Assembly: GCA_965603095.1 (NCBI GenBank)
Contig: CBFDBQ010000044.1
Span: forward strand, 1-17,389
Direction of reading: 5' to 3'
Source: DAOVVL01 sp965603095
Lineage (GTDB): Bacteria; Pseudomonadota; Alphaproteobacteria; Rhodospirillales; Magnetovibrionaceae
DNA length: 17,389 nt
The notes under the pieces are model-generated. The model saw only the letters and a list, made by a program, of their open reading frames with translations, did not search any database and was not told where the DNA came from. Every line of letters begins with the position of its first letter. Position 1 is the first letter of the stretch. The position numbers and the translations under genes were made by a program. Below, in pieces: positions 13,969-17,389 of the stretch.

Positions 13969-16900
13969 ATGACAAAACTTCAACTAGCCCACGGTTTTAC
14001 ATTTAACGATTTATACCAGACAGATGGCCTAAGCCGTATTGACGACGTGTTCATGGCCGAACTGGCAAAGGTTAATAATGATCTGGCCGTGCGTCTTAAA
14101 AATGCACGCGAAGAAACCGCCACAATCGATGCCAAGGTTGAAGCCGATTTGTTGCTAGAACTCAGCCCCCATGTGGATGAGTTCGTTGCAAAACTTTTTA
14201 GCGTTGAGGCCCCCGTTGCTGAGCTTAAAAAACAGCATTTATTGCTAGACCCAATATATTCATGCAAGCGTTTATTCGTACAACGCCGGGCGTTAAAAGG
14301 AAAAACCATTGATGACGCAATGGCCATTGACGGCCTTGCCCTGGCAAAAGATTTTGCCGAAATAATTGCTAGTGATTTTAACGAATTAAAATTTGCTGAA
14401 AAAATAATGGCATGGCTGGATGACGAAGAAAAAAACAAAGATGCAATTGCCAAGGCCGCCGATTATGCATTGTGGGCGACATACACGCCCGAAGGTCGCG
14501 CCTTGCATAAAGACGATGTTTTATTTAATGAACCACAAAAGCTTGATTTAGAAAATCTTGTAAAAACCGACACGGTTGAAATTGCCCCCGGCATAAACGC
14601 GCGTAATTTTAAACCAAAACGCATTCATTACCGCGATGGTTTTAAATTATCTGATAACGGTTGTAATCTTACCGGTGCGTTGGACGAAATAAATTACTGT
14701 GTAATTTGTCATGACCGGGGCAAGGATTCGTGTTCCAAAGGTTTGCTCGATAAAAAAACAGGTGGTTACAGCAAAAATGATGCCGGAATAGATTTAACCG
14801 GCTGCCCGTTAGAAGAGCGCATTTCAGAAATGCATCAGGCCAAAAAAGAAGGCAACGCAATTTCCGCACTTGCGCTTATCGCTGTTGATAACCCACTTTG
14901 TGCCGGCACCGGGCACCGCATTTGTAATGATTGTATGAAATCGTGCATTTACCAAAAACAGCAACCGGTAAATATACCAGAAGTCGAAACCCGCGCGTTA
15001 AAAGACATATTGGGTTTACCCTGGGGTTTTGAGATCTATTCGCTGCTAACCCGGTGGAACCCCATGAGCATCCGTCGCCCCTATCCTAAGCCCCACAGCG
15101 GTTACAAGGTTTTGGTGGTTGGCACTGGCCCTGCTGGTAGCGCGCTATCGCACCACCTAATGAACGATGGTCATTCGGTGGCGGCGATTGATGGGGCCAA
15201 GTTAGAACCAATGGACGCCGCCATTTCCGGCACCACCCCATTTGGCGAACGGGTTCAGTTCGATCCAATAGAAAACGTAAAAGATATTTGCGAACAGCTT
15301 GATGACCGTATCCTCGCTGGTTTTGGCGGGGTTGCCGAATATGGCATAACCGTTCGTTGGGATAAAAATTTCCTTAAACTTGAACGACTATTGCTGGAAC
15401 GGCGCGAACAGTTCCGCATGTTTGGCGGGGTGCGTTTTGGTGCACAAATAACCAAGGAACAAGCGTTTGCCATGGGGTTCGACCATGTTGCCCTTTGCAT
15501 GGGTGCGGGCAAGCCAACCATATTGAGCATTGAAAATAATCTTGCCCCGGGTGTTCGTCAGGCATCTGATTTTTTAATGGCGTTACAGCTTACCGGGGCG
15601 GCCAAGTCCGACAATATTGCCAACCTGCAATTGCGTTTACCGGCCGTCATAATTGGCGGTGGGCTAACCGCTATCGATACCGCGACCGAGGCCTTGGCCT
15701 ATTATGTTGCCCAATGTGAAAAATTTATCGCCCGGTTTGAAGAATTATCCGGCGTTATGGGCGAAGATGTGGTGCGTGCCAATTGGACAACCGAAGACCA
15801 CGAAATTGCATCGGAATTTCTAAGCCACGGTCAGGCTATTCGCATTGAACGGGCCAAGGCAAAATCTGAAAACCGCGACCCTGATTTAACAACTTTGTTA
15901 AATCAATGGGGTGGCGCAACCATAGCTTATCGCCGGCGGATGATTGACAGCCCCAGTTACACATTAAATGTTGAAGAAATTGAAAAAGCGTTCGAGCAAG
16001 GCATCCGTTTTGTAGAACTGATTTCCCCGGTTGGAATAAAGGTTGATGAGTTTGGCTGGGTTGGCAGTATTAACTTTGAACGCCAAGAAATTGACGACGG
16101 TGGCAAATTAATTTCAACCGCCGATGTTATTACGCTTCCTGCCCGTGCGGTATTAGTTGCGGCTGGAACCCAACCCAACACGGTACTGGCCCGCGAAGAT
16201 GAAACATTCGCCGCCATGGATGGAAAATATTTCCGTGCGGTTGATGAAAACGGAAACCAGATATCACCAGAACGTAGTGACAAACCGGAAAAAGTTGAAA
16301 TTTTGGTTGATATTGAACCCGATGGCCGGGCCGTTAGTTTTTTTGGTGATTTACACCCCAGCTTTGCCGGAAACGTGGTCAAGGCCATGGCCAGTGCCAA
16401 ACAAGGTTACGTTAAAATAAGCAGCCAATTACAAAAAGTTTCTCCCACATCTATCAGCTTTGATGATATTGCCGAAAACATGAAACAAGGCCTAGTCGCC
16501 AATGTTGTTTCGGTAAACCGCCTAACCCCAACCATTGTTGAGGTGGTGGTAAATGCCCCCATGGCGGCGGCGGCATTTAAACCGGGGCAATTTTTCCGTT
16601 TGCAAAATTTCGAATCTATTGCTGATATCCAACATGGAACCCGCATGGCAATGGAGGGTCTGGCCCTAACCGGGGCCGAGGCCGACATGAGCACTGGAAC
16701 GGTTTCATTGATTGTTTTGGAAATGGGTGGCTCGTCTAATTTGTGTGCTGGCCTTGCGCCCGGCCAACCGATTGTTTTGATGGGCCCAACCGGAACCCCA
16801 ACCGAAACGCCGGGTGGGGAAACCGTATTGCTGGCAGGTGGCGGGTTGGGCAATGCGGTATTATTTTCAATCGGCCAAGCGTTCCGTGCGGCTGGTTCAA

Positions 16901-17389
16901 AGGTTTTGTATTTTGCCGCCTATAAAAAAATCATCGATCGCTATCACGTAGAAAAAATAGAAGCCGCCGCCGATACTATTATATGGTGTTCCGACGAAGA
17001 CCCGGGCTTTCAACCGGGGCGTGATGGCGATAGGGCATTTGTCGGCAACATTGTCGAGGCCATGTCGGCCTATGGCAAAGGCAAATTATTTGATGGCCCC
17101 GGACCAATAGCGCTGGACGCGGTTGACCGGGTAATTGCCATTGGTTCAGACATGATGATGAAGGCGGTAACCGATGCCCGCCATTCCATATTGAAAGATT
17201 ATTTAAAAGACAGCCATCAGGGCATTGGCTCCATCAACAGCCCAATGCAATGCATGATGAAAGAAATATGTGCTCAGTGCCTGCAACGCCACGTTGACCC
17301 AAAAACGGGCGAGGAAAAAGTTGTCTTTTCTTGCTTTAACCAAGACCAGCCACTTGATCTGGTTGATTTTGGCTCGCTCAAGGCTGGTG
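13969..17389 (+). CDS. Fused GltD-like / PyrK-like (NfnB-NfnA order) iron-sulfur flavoprotein oxidoreductase, incomplete at 3' end
   Basis: One frame of at least 1140 codons stays open to the window edge. Residues 1 to about 240 are an unassigned, helix-rich domain. Next is a GltD-like module: eight cysteines arranged as for two [4Fe-4S] clusters (Cys244, 247, 255, 279, 311, 319, 322, 326), a FAD site VVGTGPAG (383-390), an NAD(P) site IIGGGLTAID (561-570) and AAGTQPN (731-737). A PyrK/NfnA-like module follows from about 840: PGQFFRLQ (872-879) for flavin, LLAGGGLGNA (954-963) for nucleotide, and Cys1095-x5-Cys1101-x2-Cys1104-x17-Cys1122 for a [2Fe-2S] cluster. The separate proteins make electron-transfer complexes such as the bifurcating transhydrogenase NfnAB. 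The ATG at 13969 follows an in-frame stop (13960-13962) but lacks a Shine-Dalgarno sequence. The physiological electron partner cannot be told. Confidence 0.85.
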   Translation, partial: MTKLQLAHGFTFNDLYQTDGLSRIDDVFMAELAKVNNDLAVRLKNAREETATIDAKVEADLLLELSPHVDEFVAKLFSVEAPVAELKKQHLLLDPIYSCKRLFVQRRALKGKTIDDAMAIDGLALAKDFAEIIASDFNELKFAEKIMAWLDDEEKNKDAIAKAADYALWATYTPEGRALHKDDVLFNEPQKLDLENLVKTDTVEIAPGINARNFKPKRIHYRDGFKLSDNGCNLTGALDEINYCVICHDRGKDSCSKGLLDKKTGGYSKNDAGIDLTGCPLEERISEMHQAKKEGNAISALALIAVDNPLCAGTGHRICNDCMKSCIYQKQQPVNIPEVETRALKDILGLPWGFEIYSLLTRWNPMSIRRPYPKPHSGYKVLVVGTGPAGSALSHHLMNDGHSVAAIDGAKLEPMDAAISGTTPFGERVQFDPIENVKDICEQLDDRILAGFGGVAEYGITVRWDKNFLKLERLLLERREQFRMFGGVRFGAQITKEQAFAMGFDHVALCMGAGKPTILSIENNLAPGVRQASDFLMALQLTGAAKSDNIANLQLRLPAVIIGGGLTAIDTATEALAYYVAQCEKFIARFEELSGVMGEDVVRANWTTEDHEIASEFLSHGQAIRIERAKAKSENRDPDLTTLLNQWGGATIAYRRRMIDSPSYTLNVEEIEKAFEQGIRFVELISPVGIKVDEFGWVGSINFERQEIDDGGKLISTADVITLPARAVLVAAGTQPNTVLAREDETFAAMDGKYFRAVDENGNQISPERSDKPEKVEILVDIEPDGRAVSFFGDLHPSFAGNVVKAMASAKQGYVKISSQLQKVSPTSISFDDIAENMKQGLVANVVSVNRLTPTIVEVVVNAPMAAAAFKPGQFFRLQNFESIADIQHGTRMAMEGLALTGAEADMSTGTVSLIVLEMGGSSNLCAGLAPGQPIVLMGPTGTPTETPGGETVLLAGGGLGNAVLFSIGQAFRAAGSKVLYFAAYKKIIDRYHVEKIEAAADTIIWCSDEDPGFQPGRDGDRAFVGNIVEAMSAYGKGKLFDGPGPIALDAVDRVIAIGSDMMMKAVTDARHSILKDYLKDSHQGIGSINSPMQCMMKEICAQCLQRHVDPKTGEEKVVFSCFNQDQPLDLVDFGSLKAG

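Noticed and set aside
13980..14453. 157-codon minus-strand frame opposite the N-terminal domain of the fused oxidoreductase
   Set aside because: Considered because the plus-strand N-terminal domain has no known family. The Ser/Ala-rich low-complexity translation and the unbroken plus-strand frame into recognisable modules make the plus strand the real gene.
16407..16853. 148-codon minus-strand frame opposite the fused oxidoreductase
   Set aside because: It is antisense to conserved flavin- and nucleotide-binding parts; the Pro/Thr/Ser-rich translation looks like a reverse-strand artefact.
1..17389. Mobile element, CRISPR array, prophage or defence island
   Set aside because: No transposase, integrase, regularly spaced repeats, terminal inverted repeats or tRNA-linked junctions were seen; all genes are housekeeping or signalling types with similar composition.

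Overview
The window looks like a stretch of an alphaproteobacterial chromosome of moderate GC. Supporting signs are a SAM-II type riboswitch in front of metZ, a plant-type (GCS2) glutamate-cysteine ligase, a lysophospholipid-acyltransferase-like gene (DUF374) overlapping kdtA, and methionine synthesis by the MetZ sulfhydrylation route. I cannot assign an order or genus. No tRNA, rRNA, insertion sequence, integrase or CRISPR array was seen. The region reads as core metabolism, and every gap between genes is under 200 bases.

Layout. Positions 1-3017 (minus strand) hold a lipopolysaccharide/lipid A unit: an MsbA-like ABC exporter, a DUF374 acyltransferase-like protein and the 5' part of kdtA (Kdo transferase), which runs off the left edge. 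Positions 3166-6050 (minus) hold tldE/pmbA and ubiD, overlapping by 4 bp. A divergent control region (6051-6238) separates ubiD from a GAF plus HD-GYP cyclic-di-GMP phosphodiesterase-like gene (6239-8077, plus). Next come ubiA (minus), gshA (plus) and tldD (minus). tldD is divergent from metZ (plus), whose leader carries a SAM-II-like aptamer followed by an intrinsic terminator. A rhodanese gene (minus) ends 3 bp from the metZ stop. From 13969 to the right edge runs one very long open frame (more than 1140 codons): a GltD-like flavoprotein with two [4Fe-4S]-type cysteine sets fused to a PyrK/NfnA-like FAD/NAD/[2Fe-2S] module, behind an unassigned N-terminal domain of about 240 residues.

How the genes fit together. 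Two pathways appear as separated halves: ubiD and ubiA (ubiquinone), and tldE and tldD (the two subunits of the TldD/E peptidase). metZ, the rhodanese and gshA form a loose sulfur/thiol theme. The least understood items are the fused oxidoreductase, the large insertion in the HD-GYP domain, and the structured leader in front of the HD-GYP gene.
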